Notes: generated by a model from the letters alone, not told the origin. Shown: positions 42,439-54,929, counted from the first letter of the stretch. The stretch is DNA of 64,000 bases from Pistricoccus aurantiacus (GCF_007954585.1 NZ_CP042382.1:1054001-1118000); one strand, 5' to 3'. Made by a program: numbers and translations.

Positions 42439-44112
42439 TTAATGGTGGGCATGCTGGCTGGCATCCAACATTTCTCGGGCGTGTGCCAAGGTACGCTCCG
42501 AGAGTTTAATGCCTCCTAGCATTCTTGCCAGTTCGCTGACCCGTCCCGCCTCATCCAACAGCGCCATGCGCGTCGAGGTGGCATTGCGCTCGGCCTGTTT
42601 TTCGATATGCAGATGCTGATGCGCCTGGGCCGCCACCTGAGGCAGATGGGTCACGGTCATCACTTGGCCATCGCTTCCCAATCGCCGCAGCAGTTGGCCG
42701 ACGATTTCCGCGGTAGCGCCGGAGATACCTACGTCCACTTCGTCGAAGACCAGGCTAGGGATGGTCGAATGGCTGGCGGCTACCACCTGAATGGCTAGGC
42801 TGATACGCGAAAGCTCGCCGCCGGAGGCGACCTTGGCCAACGGCCGTGGGGGCTGGCCGGGATTGGTGCTGATTAAAAACTGCACGCTATCCAATCCATC
42901 CGGCGCCGGTTGGCTGCGCTCCTTCACGGCAACTTCGAACTGGGCTTTGCCCAAGGCAAGGAACGTCAGTTGGTTTTGAACTTCCTTGGCCAGCCGTACT
43001 GCCGCCTTGCGGCGCGCCGTGCTGATCGTCTTGGCTTGACGACGCCATTCCTCGCGAAGAGTTTCCACTTCTTCAGCAAGAGCCTCAAGATCCTGTTCGC
43101 CCCCCTCGAAACCGGCAAGCTCCCGATGCAGCTTCTGGTGAAGCTCATGCAGCTCTTCTGGCATAACATGATGCTTGCGGGCAATGCGGTGGGCTTCGCT
43201 CAGGCGCTCATCGACCCAGGCCAGACGCTCCGGATCAAGCTCCGTGGTGTCTGCAAAGCGTGCAAGCTCGCGAACCGCTTCCTCGGCTTGAATGCGCGCA
43301 TCCCCGAGCATGGCAAGCACGTCCGCGAGAATGCCGCGATCGCTTCCCGGCAAGGGGGCAAGATGGTTTACCGCTTGATTCAATAAGGTCAGCGCGCCTC
43401 CGTCGTCACTGTCGCAGCACTGTCTGGCAAACTGAGCTTCCTGCAGCGTCTCTTCCGCGTGAGCGAGGGTTTCCTGCTCGCTTTCGAGCGCCTTCACTTC
43501 CTCTGCCGCCAAAGCGAGTTGGTCGAGTTCCTCGACCTGGTAGCGAAGAAGCTGGCAACGTGCCTGCAGTTCGTCGCCGTCTTCTGTCAGCTGCTTCAGG
43601 CGTCGATTCTTCTCCTGCCAGCGGCGATAGAGAATCGCCAGTTCGCGCACCTTGTTCGCGTGACCCGCGAAATCATCCAGCAGACGCAGGTGCGTTTCTT
43701 CCCTTAACAAAGCTTGATGGGCGTGCTGGCCGTGTATCTCGATCAGATGCTCGCCAAGCGCCTTGAGATCGCTGATGGTGGCGGGTTGGCCATTGATCCA
43801 CGCTTTGGAGCGCCCACCAGCGGTAACGACCCGGCGCAGCAAACAGTCGTCACTGGACAGTTCACGGCTTTCGAGCCAGGCCTGCGCCTCGGGAAGCGCG
43901 GCAATATCGAAACGCGCGCTGAGATCCGCTTGCTCGCAGCCATGACGAATGCTGCCCGCGTCGGCGCGCTCGCCTAAACATAGGCTCAAGGCACCCAGCA
44001 GGATCGATTTGCCCGCGCCGGTTTCACCGGTAATGGCGGTCATGCCGCCGCCAAGCTCCAGGTCGAGCTTATCGACGATGGCGTAGTCGCGAATGGCTAA
44101 TTGCACCAGCAT
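42439..44112 (-). CDS. recN: DNA repair protein RecN
   Basis: RecN is an SMC-like ATPase that acts early in double-strand break repair. The 557-residue protein has Walker A (TGETGAGKSILLG) near the N-terminus, a long coiled coil split in two, the ABC signature (VASGGELSRISLAIQ) and Walker B (LVFDEVDVGISG). I start it at ATG 44112 (MLVQLAIRDYAIVDKL), with AGGAGA upstream, the usual family start. It lies between fur and grpE, the common order, and is divergent from grpE. Confidence 0.95.
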   Translation of the reverse strand: MLVQLAIRDYAIVDKLDLELGGGMTAITGETGAGKSILLGALSLCLGERADAGSIRHGCEQADLSARFDIAALPEAQAWLESRELSSDDCLLRRVVTAGGRSKAWINGQPATISDLKALGEHLIEIHGQHAHQALLREETHLRLLDDFAGHANKVRELAILYRRWQEKNRRLKQLTEDGDELQARCQLLRYQVEELDQLALAAEEVKALESEQETLAHAEETLQEAQFARQCCDSDDGGALTLLNQAVNHLAPLPGSDRGILADVLAMLGDARIQAEEAVRELARFADTTELDPERLAWVDERLSEAHRIARKHHVMPEELHELHQKLHRELAGFEGGEQDLEALAEEVETLREEWRRQAKTISTARRKAAVRLAKEVQNQLTFLALGKAQFEVAVKERSQPAPDGLDSVQFLISTNPGQPPRPLAKVASGGELSRISLAIQVVAASHSTIPSLVFDEVDVGISGATAEIVGQLLRRLGSDGQVMTVTHLPQVAAQAHQHLHIEKQAERNATSTRMALLDEAGRVSELARMLGGIKLSERTLAHAREMLDASQHAHH

Positions 44113-44206
44113 GAGCGTCTCCTGCTCGGGTCGCTGTTTATTGACATGTTCGTTTATACAGTAGTCGATAATGGCGGACAACCACCAGTTTTATCCACAT
44201 TCCGTC

Positions 44207-44234
44207 CTTGAGTTCTTGTCAAGCATCCCCATAT
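44207..44234 (+). promoter_or_regulatory. Heat-shock (sigma-32) promoter of grpE
   Basis: CTTGAG (44207-44212), a 14-base spacer and CCCCATAT (44227-44234) match the sigma-32 consensus with one difference. It lies about 97 bases before the grpE start. Confidence 0.8.
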
Positions 44235-44330
44235 AGGCAGCAAATCAATTAGCCGAAACGGCTAGCAAATCGTCAACAGTCAGTCGCCAATACGGCCAAG
44301 CGCCGTTTTTTGCTGTCAGGAGACTCTCCC

Positions 44331-44969
44331 ATGGCTAGAGATACCCAGACTCCTCTGGATGAAGAAATCGAACGGGCCGTCCGCGATGCGGAGCCTCAGG
44401 TAGAAGAATTCGAGGACGAACTGCAGAGCCCCGATGACGCCCAGGATGCGCTGGAGGCCATCGAAGCGGAAGCGGATGCGGATAACATCGTCGAGGCGGA
44501 CTCGGAGGCTCTCACGGCTCGAGTGGAGGAGCTGGAGCAACGCCTGGCGGAAACTCGCGATCAGGCGCTGCGCGCCGCGGCGGAAACTCAGAACGTGCGT
44601 CGGCGTTCCGAACAGGAGGTCGACAAGGCGCGTAAGTTCGCCCTGGAGAAATTTGTCAAGGAACTGCTGCCGGTAGTGGACTCCCTGGAAAAAGCGCTTG
44701 AAGCCATGGAGGAAGAGGCAAGCGATGCCCACCGCGAAGGGGTTTCCATGACCTTGAAGATGCAACTCGATGCACTTAGGAAGTTCGGCGTCGAGGTGGT
44801 GGATCCTCAAGGCGAGCCCTTCGACCCGCAATACCATGAAGCCATGGCCATGGTGCCCAATCCGGAACTCGACCCCAACACCGTGATGGAGGTGATCCAG
44901 AAGGGCTATCTGCTCAACGATCGCCTGGTTCGCCCGGCGATGGTGGTGGTAAGTCAGGCGGCTAAGTGA
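44331..44969 (+). CDS. grpE: Nucleotide exchange factor GrpE
   Basis: GrpE releases ADP from DnaK and acts as a thermosensor. I start the 212-residue protein at ATG 44331, with CAGGAGA upstream. A very acidic N-terminus of about 60 residues is followed by the long dimerisation helix ([38 protein letters not shown]) and the beta-wing domain that contacts DnaK ([38 protein letters not shown]). It precedes dnaK and dnaJ and has its own heat-shock promoter. Confidence 0.96.
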   Translation: MARDTQTPLDEEIERAVRDAEPQVEEFEDELQSPDDAQDALEAIEAEADADNIVEADSEALTARVEELEQRLAETRDQALRAAAETQNVRRRSEQEVDKARKFALEKFVKELLPVVDSLEKALEAMEEEASDAHREGVSMTLKMQLDALRKFGVEVVDPQGEPFDPQYHEAMAMVPNPELDPNTVMEVIQKGYLLNDRLVRPAMVVVSQAAK

Positions 44970-44993
44970 ACGTTAACCAATGTGGCGCCAAGC

Positions 44994-45021
44994 CTTGAAA
45001 TGATCCGGGCGGGCCCCACAT
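44994..45021 (+). promoter_or_regulatory. Heat-shock (sigma-32) promoter of dnaK
   Basis: CTTGAA (44994-44999), a 14-base spacer and CCCCACAT (45014-45021) match the sigma-32 consensus, about 80 bases before dnaK. With the grpE promoter this gives dnaK two heat-shock inputs. Confidence 0.78.
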
Positions 45022-45099
45022 AAACGTCAGCTTCGCGGCGATTGTCGCACGGTTCAAATCAACACTATTCGCAAAACGTAAAACTTTCGAGGATTTCCT

Positions 45100-47022
45100 A
45101 TGGGACGCATTATCGGTATTGACCTGGGGACCACCAACTCTTGTGTTGCCGTACTGGACGGTGGTCAGGCCAAGGTCATCGAAAACGCTGAAGGCGGACG
45201 TACCACGCCTTCCATCATCGCCTACACCGATGACGGTGAAACCCTGGTGGGCCAGGCGGCCAAGCGCCAGGCGGTCACCAATCCGGAAAACACCCTGTAC
45301 GCCATCAAGCGCCTGATCGGTCGTCGCTTCGACGACGACGTGGTGCAGAAGGACATCAAGATGGTGCCATACACCATTACCAAGGCGGACAATGGTGACG
45401 CCTGGGTGGAAGTGAAAGGCAAGAAGATGGCGCCGCCGCAGGTCAGCGCGGAAGTGCTCAAGAAGATGAAGAAGACCGCGGAAGACTATCTCGGTGAAAC
45501 CGTCACCGAGGCGGTCATCACCGTGCCGGCCTACTTCAATGACTCCCAGCGTCAAGCCACCAAGGACGCCGGTCGTATCGCCGGTCTCGACGTCAAGCGT
45601 ATCATCAACGAGCCTACCGCGGCGGCGTTGGCTTATGGCATGGATAAGGCTCGTGGCGACAAGACCATCGCGGTCTATGATCTGGGCGGCGGCACCTTCG
45701 ATATCTCTATCATCGAAGTGGCGGATGTCGACGGCGAGACCCAGTTCGAAGTGCTGGCCACCAACGGCGACACCTTCCTGGGCGGCGAAGACTTCGACAT
45801 GCAGCTGATCAATTACCTGGTCGATCAGTTCAAGGCTGACAGCGGCATGGATCTGTCCGGGGACAAGCTGGCCATGCAGCGTCTCAAGGAAGCCGCAGAG
45901 AAGGCCAAGATCGAGTTGTCCAGCGCCCAGCAGACCGATGTCAATCTGCCCTATATCACCGCGGACAACACCGGACCCAAGCACCTTAACGTCAAGGTGA
46001 CCCGAGCCAAGCTCGAGTCCTTAGTGGAAGAGCTGGTGCAGCGTTCTCTCACGCCCTGCAAGACCGCGCTTTCCGACGCCGGCCTGTCCGCGTCCGAGAT
46101 CGACGACGTCATTCTGGTGGGCGGTCAGACCCGCATGCCGCTGGTGCAGAAGAAGGCCGCCGAGTTCTTCGGCAAGGACGCCCGCAAGGACGTCAACCCG
46201 GATGAAGCCGTGGCCGTGGGTGCGGCGATTCAAGGTGGCGTGCTGGGCGGCGATGTCAAGGACGTACTGCTGCTCGACGTGACGCCGCTGACCTTGGGGA
46301 TCGAGACCCTGGGCGGCGTGATGACGCCCTTGATCGAGAAGAACACCACGATTCCGACCAAGAAGACTCAGACCTTCTCCACCGCGGATGACAATCAGAC
46401 CGCCGTGACCATTCACGTGCTGCAGGGCGAGCGCAAGCAGTCCAGCGGCAACAAGTCACTGGGTCGCTTCGACCTGGCGGACATTCCGCCGGCGCCGCGC
46501 GGCATGCCGCAGATCGAGGTCGCTTTCGACCTGGACGCCAACGGTATCCTCAACGTCTCCGCCAAGGACAAGGCGACCGGCAAGGAGCAGTCCATCGTCA
46601 TCAAGGCCTCCAGCGGTCTTTCCGACGACGAGATCGAGCAGATGGTGCGCGACGCCGAGGCTCACGCGGACGAGGACAAGAAGTTCGAGGAGCTGGTGCA
46701 ATTGCGCAACCAGGCGGACGGCATGATTCACGCCACTCGCAAGACCCTAGAAGAAGCCGGCGACAAGGCCAGTGCCGACGAGAAGCAGAAGATCGAAACC
46801 GCGATCAGCGAGCTTGAAGAAGCACTAAAGGGCGACGACAAGGACGAGATTCAGAAGAAACTCGATACCTTGACCGAAGCCTCCGGCGAACTGGCTCAGA
46901 AGATGTACGCTGAACAGGCGCAGCAGGGCCAAGGCGCAGCGGAAGGCGAGAGCGCCAAGAAGGATGATGACGTGGTCGACGCCGAGTACGAAGAAGTCAA
47001 CGACGATCAGAAAAAGCAGTAA
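45100..47022 (+). CDS. dnaK: Chaperone protein DnaK (Hsp70)
   Basis: DnaK is the ATP-dependent Hsp70 chaperone that binds exposed hydrophobic peptide. The 640-residue protein has the nucleotide-binding domain signatures ([48 protein letters not shown]), the interdomain linker [16 protein letters not shown], a substrate-binding domain, and the acidic C-terminal tail ending [16 protein letters not shown]. It follows grpE and precedes dnaJ; a hairpin separates it from dnaJ. Confidence 0.98.
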   Translation: MGRIIGIDLGTTNSCVAVLDGGQAKVIENAEGGRTTPSIIAYTDDGETLVGQAAKRQAVTNPENTLYAIKRLIGRRFDDDVVQKDIKMVPYTITKADNGDAWVEVKGKKMAPPQVSAEVLKKMKKTAEDYLGETVTEAVITVPAYFNDSQRQATKDAGRIAGLDVKRIINEPTAAALAYGMDKARGDKTIAVYDLGGGTFDISIIEVADVDGETQFEVLATNGDTFLGGEDFDMQLINYLVDQFKADSGMDLSGDKLAMQRLKEAAEKAKIELSSAQQTDVNLPYITADNTGPKHLNVKVTRAKLESLVEELVQRSLTPCKTALSDAGLSASEIDDVILVGGQTRMPLVQKKAAEFFGKDARKDVNPDEAVAVGAAIQGGVLGGDVKDVLLLDVTPLTLGIETLGGVMTPLIEKNTTIPTKKTQTFSTADDNQTAVTIHVLQGERKQSSGNKSLGRFDLADIPPAPRGMPQIEVAFDLDANGILNVSAKDKATGKEQSIVIKASSGLSDDEIEQMVRDAEAHADEDKKFEELVQLRNQADGMIHATRKTLEEAGDKASADEKQKIETAISELEEALKGDDKDEIQKKLDTLTEASGELAQKMYAEQAQQGQGAAEGESAKKDDDVVDAEYEEVNDDQKKQ

Positions 47023-47043
47023 ACCACGATTGAGTCACGGATG

Positions 47044-47077
47044 ACGCCAGCGCGGGGGATGCCTCCCGCGTTGGCGT
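47044..47077 (+). terminator. Strong hairpin between dnaK and dnaJ (partial terminator or mRNA stabiliser)
   Basis: ACGCCAGCGCGGG (47044-47056) pairs with CCCGCGTTGGCGT (47065-47077), 13 bp with one G-U pair, followed by only TTTCC. The short T-run suggests partial termination, which would set DnaJ below DnaK, or protection of the dnaK mRNA 3' end. Confidence 0.6.
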
Positions 47078-47110
47078 TTCCGCGACGGCGCTACGGAGGC
47101 GGACGATTCC

Positions 47111-48259
47111 ATGTCCAAACGCGATTATTACGAAATCCTGGGCGTCGAGCGTGGGGCCGATCAAAAAGAGATCAAGAAGGCTTACCGGCGTCTCGCCCAG
47201 AAATATCACCCCGACCGCAATGCCGGTGACAATAGTTCTGCGGAAAAATTTCGCGAAGTGTCCGAAGCCTACGAAGTGCTGGCGGATAACGAAAAGCGCG
47301 CCGCCTACGATCAGTTCGGCCACGCGGGAGTCGACGGCCAGGCTGGTGGCTTCGGCGCCGGCGGCTTTGGCGGTGCCGGTGCCGGCGGTTTCAGCGATAT
47401 CTTCGGCGACGTGTTCGGCGATATCTTCGGTGGAGGCGGTGGCGGACGCCGTCATCCCAATGCGCCTCAGCGCGGCTCGGATCTGCGCTACAACCTGGAG
47501 CTGGATCTGGAAGATGCGGTGACGGGTACCAGCGTCGATATTCGCGTGCCGCGTCATGTGGAGTGCGGGCGCTGCGACGGCGAAGGCGCCGAGCCGGGTT
47601 CCAGCAAGGAAACCTGTCCGACCTGTCACGGTCATGGCCAGGTGCGCATGCAGCAGGGCTTCTTCGCCGTGCAGCAGACCTGTCCCACCTGTCACGGCAG
47701 CGGCCAGCATATCAAGGTGCCCTGCCATGAATGTAACGGCCAGGGCCGGGTACGCGAAACTCGTACCCTGTCGGTGAAGATTCCCGCCGGCGTGGATACC
47801 GGCGACCGTATTCGCCTCAACAACGAAGGCGAGACCGGCATCAACGGCGGCCCACCGGGGGATCTGTACGTCCAGGTAGCGATCAAGCCCCACCCGATCT
47901 TCCAGCGGGACGGCAAGAACCTGCACTGCGAAGTACCGATCAACTTCGTCGATGCGGCCCTGGGGGGCGAGCTGGAAGTGCCGACCCTGAACGGCCGGGT
48001 CAAGCTTAAGATCCCTGCGGAAACCCAGACCGGCAAGCTGTTTCGCCTGCGCGGCAAGGGTGTCAAGCCGGTGCGCGGCGGCACGCCTGGCGACCTGATC
48101 TGTCGAGTCGCCCTGGAAACCCCGGTCAAGCTCACCGAGCACCAGAAGGATCTGCTGCGCAAGTTTCAGGAAAGCCTCGGTGAAAGCAACAGCCACTCAC
48201 CGAAGAAAAGCAACTTCTTCGACGGCGTGAAACGCTTCTTCGAGGACATGAAATCCTAG
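47111..48259 (+). CDS. dnaJ: Chaperone protein DnaJ (Hsp40)
   Basis: DnaJ delivers substrates to DnaK and stimulates its ATPase. The 382-residue protein is a complete type I Hsp40: J domain with the HPD motif ([11 protein letters not shown]), a Gly/Phe-rich linker ([18 protein letters not shown]), four zinc-binding CXXCXGXG repeats ([37 protein letters not shown]) and the C-terminal client-binding domains. It follows dnaK by 88 bases and ends in a terminator. Confidence 0.98.
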   Translation: MSKRDYYEILGVERGADQKEIKKAYRRLAQKYHPDRNAGDNSSAEKFREVSEAYEVLADNEKRAAYDQFGHAGVDGQAGGFGAGGFGGAGAGGFSDIFGDVFGDIFGGGGGGRRHPNAPQRGSDLRYNLELDLEDAVTGTSVDIRVPRHVECGRCDGEGAEPGSSKETCPTCHGHGQVRMQQGFFAVQQTCPTCHGSGQHIKVPCHECNGQGRVRETRTLSVKIPAGVDTGDRIRLNNEGETGINGGPPGDLYVQVAIKPHPIFQRDGKNLHCEVPINFVDAALGGELEVPTLNGRVKLKIPAETQTGKLFRLRGKGVKPVRGGTPGDLICRVALETPVKLTEHQKDLLRKFQESLGESNSHSPKKSNFFDGVKRFFEDMKS

Positions 48260-48279
48260 GTTTGCGCCACAAGTGTCCG

Positions 48280-48314
48280 AAAAGCCCCGTGCTTCGTGAG
48301 AAGGCGGGGCTTTT
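48280..48314 (+). terminator. Terminator between dnaJ and corA (probably bidirectional)
   Basis: AAAAGCCCCG (48280-48289) and CGGGGCTTTT (48305-48314) form a 10-bp stem with A and T runs at its edges, so it can end both dnaJ and the convergent corA transcript. Confidence 0.85.
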
Positions 48315-48326
48315 CTCTATCCGCCA

Positions 48327-49292
48327 TCAAAGCCATCCCGCGCGCTTGAGCCGCCAGTAGAGTCCGCCGCAGATCGCGCCCATGGACAAGAGTGCCATGG
48401 GGTAGCCAAGGCGCCAGTCCAGTTCCGGCATGTGGGTGAAATTCATGCCCCAGATGCCGGCGAGAATCGTTGCCACGGCGAAGATCGCCGCCCAGGCGGC
48501 CAGCCGCTTATGCACCTCTCCTTCATCGATGGCCACGATGGAAAGGTTTACCTGGATAGCGACGATGATCATCTCGCGGATCGAGTCCACCGCGGATTCG
48601 ATACGATGCAGGTGATCGTAGACATCGCGAAAATACTCTCCCGTTCCGCTACACAGCACCGGCACCCGGCCACCGAACAGGTGCGTGGTCGCTTCCGCCA
48701 GCGGTGTGGCGGCATGCTTGAGCTGCATGGTCTGGCGCTTGAGCTGATAGAGCCGCTCCAGGCTTTCCCGGGCCGCGCTCTTGAGAAATATCTGATCCTC
48801 GATGCTCTCGAGCTCCGCCTCCAGGGCTTCGATGACCGGGAAATAACGATCGACGATGGCGTCCATCAGGGCGTAAAGCACAAAAGCCGGACCCTGTTTC
48901 AGCAGCTCCGGCTCATTCTCGCAGCGCCGGCGTACCGCCGTGAATCCTTGACCCGAATGCAGCCGTACCGACAGTACATAGCCGGGGCCGGCGAAAACCG
49001 CCAGCTGGCCGGAATTTACCTCGCTGTCCCACATGGTGACCATATGCATAACCATGAATAGTGCCTCGCCGTATTCCTCGAGCTTGGGACGCTGATCGCC
49101 GTTCAAGGCATCCTCCACCGCCAATTCGTGAAGATCGAAGATACCTTGAAAGAGGGCCATCTCTTGCGCATCCGGGTTCTGCAGTGCCACCCACACGAAG
49201 CGCTCCGGTTGGTCCAGGTAGTCGCCGATCTCTCTGGGCTGGATATCTTGCAAGCGGCGGCCCTGTTCGTAGACGACGCAGTTGACGATCAT
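48327..49292 (-). CDS. corA: CorA family divalent cation transporter
   Basis: This is a CorA-type channel for Mg2+ and related ions, of 321 residues. The large N-terminal cytoplasmic domain is followed by two C-terminal membrane helices; the pore motif GMNF is in GIWGMNFTHMPEL right after the first helix (LAAWAAIFAVATILAGIW). Its start overlaps the end of the NhaC-family gene, so it is the last gene of a three-gene unit. The tail ends LYWRLKRAGWL. Mg2+, Co2+ or Zn2+ selectivity cannot be read. Confidence 0.93.
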   Translation of the reverse strand: MIVNCVVYEQGRRLQDIQPREIGDYLDQPERFVWVALQNPDAQEMALFQGIFDLHELAVEDALNGDQRPKLEEYGEALFMVMHMVTMWDSEVNSGQLAVFAGPGYVLSVRLHSGQGFTAVRRRCENEPELLKQGPAFVLYALMDAIVDRYFPVIEALEAELESIEDQIFLKSAARESLERLYQLKRQTMQLKHAATPLAEATTHLFGGRVPVLCSGTGEYFRDVYDHLHRIESAVDSIREMIIVAIQVNLSIVAIDEGEVHKRLAAWAAIFAVATILAGIWGMNFTHMPELDWRLGYPMALLSMGAICGGLYWRLKRAGWL

Positions 49293-50842
49293 GATTCGTC
49301 GCTCGCGTACTGATGCTCCCTGGTCCTGTTACTGACTCGAGCCAGCCCCCAGATGACGATCAGCTGAAGCAGCGCGCCGATGCCCAGCAGCAGATAGGGC
49401 GACTCGATCAGAATGCTCAGCAGGTACAGCGCCCCGGCGATGGAAGCGGGCACTATCGCGTAGGGAATCTGGGTACGCACGTGGGCGATGTGGTCGGAGC
49501 CGGCGAAGATCGAGGACATCACCGTGGTATCGGAGATCGGCGAGCAGTGATCGCCGAAGATGGCGCCGGAGAAGATCGCGCCGATGGCGACCTGTACCAG
49601 CACGATATCACCCATGGTGTAGGCCAGGGGCACGCCGATGGGCGTAAGGATCGCCATGGTGCCCCAGGAGCTGCCGGTGGCGAAGGAAATCAGCATGGCG
49701 ATAGCGAAGATGAGAATCGGCAGCAGGGCAGGAGATAGCCAGCTTTCGGTGGCCTCGATGATATGCTCCCCGGCGTCCATGGCATCGGTGACGGTGCCGA
49801 TGGTCCAGGCGAGCACGATGATCACCAGCGCCGGCAGCATGATGCGAAATCCCGACAGCAGCGTATGCTCGCAATCCGCCAAAGACATGCGCTGGGTCAG
49901 GGCGATGATCAGGCCGGTCAGGGTCATGGCGAAGGCTGCCCAGCTTAGTGATACCGCCACGTCCGTATCGGCGAGGGCGTCCATCAGCGACTTGCCCTCC
50001 TGCATGCCGCCGCCGGTATACCACAGCGCCCAGCCGCTCACGCCGATCAATGCCACTAGCGGCAGCAGGAAGTGCCAGAGACGGCCCTCGTCGGTATGCG
50101 GCTCGCCCAGCTCACCCTCGACGCTGAGCAGCGGCGTGTCTCCCGGAGCGACCAGGTCGCCGCTTTCCTTGGCGCGACGCTCCGCTTTGCGCATAGGGCC
50201 GAAATCCCCCAGCAGCACGATCATGGGGATCGAGGCGAGACACAGCAGCGCGTAGAAATTCCAGGGAATCGACTGCAGGAAGACCCAGTAGGGTTTCTCC
50301 GTGGTCAGGCTGATGGAGACGAAGGCGGCGGCGATCAGGGACACCTGGTAACCGATCCAGTCGGAAACCGGCCCCAGTGTGGCCATGGGGGCGGAGGTGG
50401 AATCCAGCACCCAGGCGAGCTTCTCCCGGGACACTCGCTGGCGGGCGGTGACGTCCCGGGAGGCGTTGCCGACGATGACCGAGTTCACGTAGTCGTTGAA
50501 GAAGATCAGCATGCCCAGCGCCCAGGTCAGCAGCAGAGAGCCTTTCGAGGTGGAAACTCTGCTTCCCAGCCAGCGGGCCACCGCGTGGGAGCCACCGATC
50601 TTGTACATGAAGGCCGCGCCGGCCCCCAGCAGGGAGGTCAGCACCAGAAAGCGCGCGTTCCATTCATCGGTCATCACCTCGGCGAACCAGTCGAAGGTCT
50701 GGCCGATGGCGGAGATCGGGTCGCCGGTGACCAGCCAGCCGCCGATCCAGATACCCATGAATAGCGACAAATTGACTCGTCGGGTGGTTAGAGCCACCAG
50801 CACCGCGGTTAGAGGCGGGATAAGTGAAATCAAGGCGTCCAT
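49289..50842 (-). CDS. NhaC-family Na+/H+ antiporter
   Basis: This is an inner-membrane antiporter of the NhaC/ArsB-like superfamily, of 517 residues with about twelve membrane helices. I start it at ATG 50842 (MDALISLIPPLTAVLVALTTR), which overlaps the stop of the upstream gene (ATGA); the longer upstream frame is a shadow of that gene. Family sequence includes VILGNASRDVTAR-like IVGNASRDVTARQRVSREKL, FATGSSWGTMAILTPIGVPLAY and FGDHCSPISDTTVM. Members exchange Na+ or organic anions for protons; the link to a cyclodeaminase gene makes an amino-acid-related substrate possible. Confidence 0.9.
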   Translation of the reverse strand: MDALISLIPPLTAVLVALTTRRVNLSLFMGIWIGGWLVTGDPISAIGQTFDWFAEVMTDEWNARFLVLTSLLGAGAAFMYKIGGSHAVARWLGSRVSTSKGSLLLTWALGMLIFFNDYVNSVIVGNASRDVTARQRVSREKLAWVLDSTSAPMATLGPVSDWIGYQVSLIAAAFVSISLTTEKPYWVFLQSIPWNFYALLCLASIPMIVLLGDFGPMRKAERRAKESGDLVAPGDTPLLSVEGELGEPHTDEGRLWHFLLPLVALIGVSGWALWYTGGGMQEGKSLMDALADTDVAVSLSWAAFAMTLTGLIIALTQRMSLADCEHTLLSGFRIMLPALVIIVLAWTIGTVTDAMDAGEHIIEATESWLSPALLPILIFAIAMLISFATGSSWGTMAILTPIGVPLAYTMGDIVLVQVAIGAIFSGAIFGDHCSPISDTTVMSSIFAGSDHIAHVRTQIPYAIVPASIAGALYLLSILIESPYLLLGIGALLQLIVIWGLARVSNRTREHQYASDES

Positions 50843-51774
50843 CAGGCGCTCCTTTCCCAGACTTCGATGGCGGCGACCAGGTCTTCCAGAGACGCCCCCA
50901 CGGACTTGAACAGAGTGATGGCCGAGGCGTCGCTGCGACCGGGCCTGTCGCCACGCAAGAGTTCGGCAAGATCGGCGCGAATGGCATCGAAGGTGCAGGC
51001 GCCGTCCTCGACGGCCTGCAGCAGGTCGCCGGCTTCGCCTCGGGCCCCGGCATGAGTATCCACGAACACCTCGCTGCGGGAAAAGCACTCGCCGTCGCTT
51101 TCGCGCATGTCAGGCCTGAAAGCGCCCACCAGGTCTAGGTGAGTGCCCGGCTTTAGCCAGGCGCCTTGAACGATAGGTCGCGTGGATAGCGTCGCGCAGC
51201 TGACGATATCCGCCTTGCCGACGGCAGCTTTAAGATCGTCGACGGCGACGCAGTCGAAACGCTCCGCGTATGCTTTTGCAAGGTGCCTGGCCTTGTCGGG
51301 ATTGCGCCCCCAGATTCGGACTTGCTTGATCGGACGCACGCTGGCATGGGCTTCGATCAGCATCGGCGCCAGCTTGCCGGTGGCGACGAGCAAGAGGGAT
51401 TCTGCATCTTTCCTGGCCAGCTCCCGGGCCGCCAGGGCGGAGGCGGCGGCAGTACGTCGGCGGGTGAGTTCGCTGCCGTCGATACAGGCCAGAGGCCGAC
51501 CGTGGTCGCCCTCGCAGAGCAGATAGACGCCGGAGATCGCCGGCAGGCCGTGTTCGGCATTTTGCGGAAAGACATTGACCATCTTCACGCCGATATAACC
51601 CTCGCGCTGCCAGGCGGGCATGATCAGCATAGTGGCCTCGCCATCGACGCGCTGCATGGGGTGATGGTGACGCGGCGGTGCCTCGACGCCTTCGCGAAAG
51701 GCCTGCGCCATGCGTTCGATCAAGGAATCCCAGGTCAGGGCGGCGGCAACCTCTTCTGCGCTGATCAGCTGCAT
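50842..51774 (-). CDS. Ornithine cyclodeaminase/mu-crystallin family protein
   Basis: This 310-residue NAD(P)-binding enzyme belongs to the family of ornithine cyclodeaminase, alanine dehydrogenase and delta1-pyrroline-2-carboxylate reductase. Features are MQRVDGEATMLIMPAW, GVKMVNVFPQN, GRPLACIDGSELTRRRTAAASALAA, the Rossmann region around LLLVATGKLAPMLIEAH and HLDLVGAFRPDMRES. The Rossmann Gly motif reads VATGKLA, without the usual GAG. I start it at ATG 51774; an ATG at 51798 is possible. It is divergent from the DadA-like gene and leads a unit with nhaC and corA. The substrate is not readable. Confidence 0.85.
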   Translation of the reverse strand: MQLISAEEVAAALTWDSLIERMAQAFREGVEAPPRHHHPMQRVDGEATMLIMPAWQREGYIGVKMVNVFPQNAEHGLPAISGVYLLCEGDHGRPLACIDGSELTRRRTAAASALAARELARKDAESLLLVATGKLAPMLIEAHASVRPIKQVRIWGRNPDKARHLAKAYAERFDCVAVDDLKAAVGKADIVSCATLSTRPIVQGAWLKPGTHLDLVGAFRPDMRESDGECFSRSEVFVDTHAGARGEAGDLLQAVEDGACTFDAIRADLAELLRGDRPGRSDASAITLFKSVGASLEDLVAAIEVWERSA

Positions 51775-51908
51775 GGCGGACTCTCTTTTAATTAGCATAT
51801 TTCTGGTGTGCGGGAGTATGAGCTTTGGCTACTAGCAATATAAATGCTTTAAACTGTAGAACCTTTTGCTACCTCATGCAGCGGCTCGACTCTTAACAAG
51901 GAGCAGGA

Positions 51909-53146
51909 ATGTCACGGGAAACCATCGTTCTGGGTGCCGGCATGGTCGGAGTCTGTGTGGCGTATCATCTTGCTCGTCGTGGGCGCTCGGTGGTCCTGGT
52001 GGACCGCGAGCCGCCGGGGCGGGAAACCTCCTATGGTAACGCTGGGCTGATTCAACGCGAGGCGGTGCAGCCGCATCCCTTTCCCCGTGATCTCGCTACC
52101 CTGTGGCGGGTATTGCCCAATCGCAGCATCGACGTTCGCTATCGCCTGGGCGCCATGCTGAAGACCGCTGGCCCGCTGCTGCAGTACTGGCGAAATTCCT
52201 CGCCAAAGAACTACGCGCGTATCGTGCCGGAATACGCCTCGCTGATCATGCGCTGCACCGATGAGCACGCGGCGATGATCAAGGCGGCGGGTGCCGGGGC
52301 GCTGGTCAAGAAACGCGGCTGGTTCGATGCCTTTCGCACTTCCAAGGTCTTCGACGAGCAGTGCGCCAACGCGCGAGACATGCAGGAGCGCTTCGGCGTG
52401 AAGTATCAGGCGCTGGATCGTTCCGCGCTGCAAGCCAAGGTGCCGCATCTTTCCGATGCATTGAAGGGCGCCATTCACTGGACCAACGCCTGGGCGGTAA
52501 CGGACCCTGGCGCCCTGGTGCAGGCCTACGCTCGAGCGTTCGAGAAGCTCGGCGGGCGCATCGAGCAGGCGGAGGCCAAGAGCTTCACTCATACTCAAGC
52601 CAGCTGGAACGTCTTCACCAGCAAGGGCAACCTGGAGGCGGAGGAGCTGGTGGTCGCTCTGGGTCCCTGGTCCGCCAACTGGCTCGAACAGCTGGATTAC
52701 CGGCTGCCGATGTTTCCCTTGCGGGGCTACCACATGCACTACGCTGCTCAGGGTGGCGCTCGGCTCAATAACTGGCTGATGGATTATGAAACCGGCTACC
52801 TGCTGACGCCGATGCGTCGGGGGATTCGCTTGACCACCGGGGCGGAAATCGACCGCCTGGACGCGCCGGCCAGCAGCGCCCAGCTCGATGCCGCCGAGAT
52901 AGAAGCCAAGAAGATTTTTCCCTTGGGTGAGCGGCTAGACAGCGAGCTCTGGAAGGGCGCGCGCCCTTGTATGCCGGATATGAAGCCGGTGATCGGTCCG
53001 GCCCCGCGTCACAAAGGTTTATGGTTTGCCTTCGGTCACGGGCATCAGGGTTTTACCCTGGGGCCGGTCACCGGACGGCTGCTGGGCGAGATGATAGACG
53101 GTGAAACGCCGGACGTAGATATGCAGCCGTTTCGCGCGGACCGCTT

Positions 53147-53150
<4 letters not shown>
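51909..53150 (+). CDS. FAD-dependent D-amino-acid dehydrogenase-like oxidoreductase (DadA family)
   Basis: This 413-residue flavoprotein resembles D-amino-acid dehydrogenase and D-hydroxyproline dehydrogenase. The FAD-binding Rossmann motif is at the N-terminus (VLGAGMVGVCVAYHLARRG), followed by RETSYGNAGLIQ, and the C-terminus has the DAO signature (GARPCMPDMKPVIGPAPRHKG, then FGHGHQGFTLGPVTGRLL). An AAGGAG ribosome site is just upstream. It overlaps the DMT transporter gene and faces away from the cyclodeaminase-family gene, which suggests joint metabolism of an amino or imino acid. Confidence 0.85.

Positions 53151-54929
<1,779 letters not shown>

Noticed and set aside
46997-48196. A 399-codon minus-strand frame opposite dnaJ
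   Set aside because: It is an antisense shadow of dnaJ; the plus strand has a complete Hsp40.
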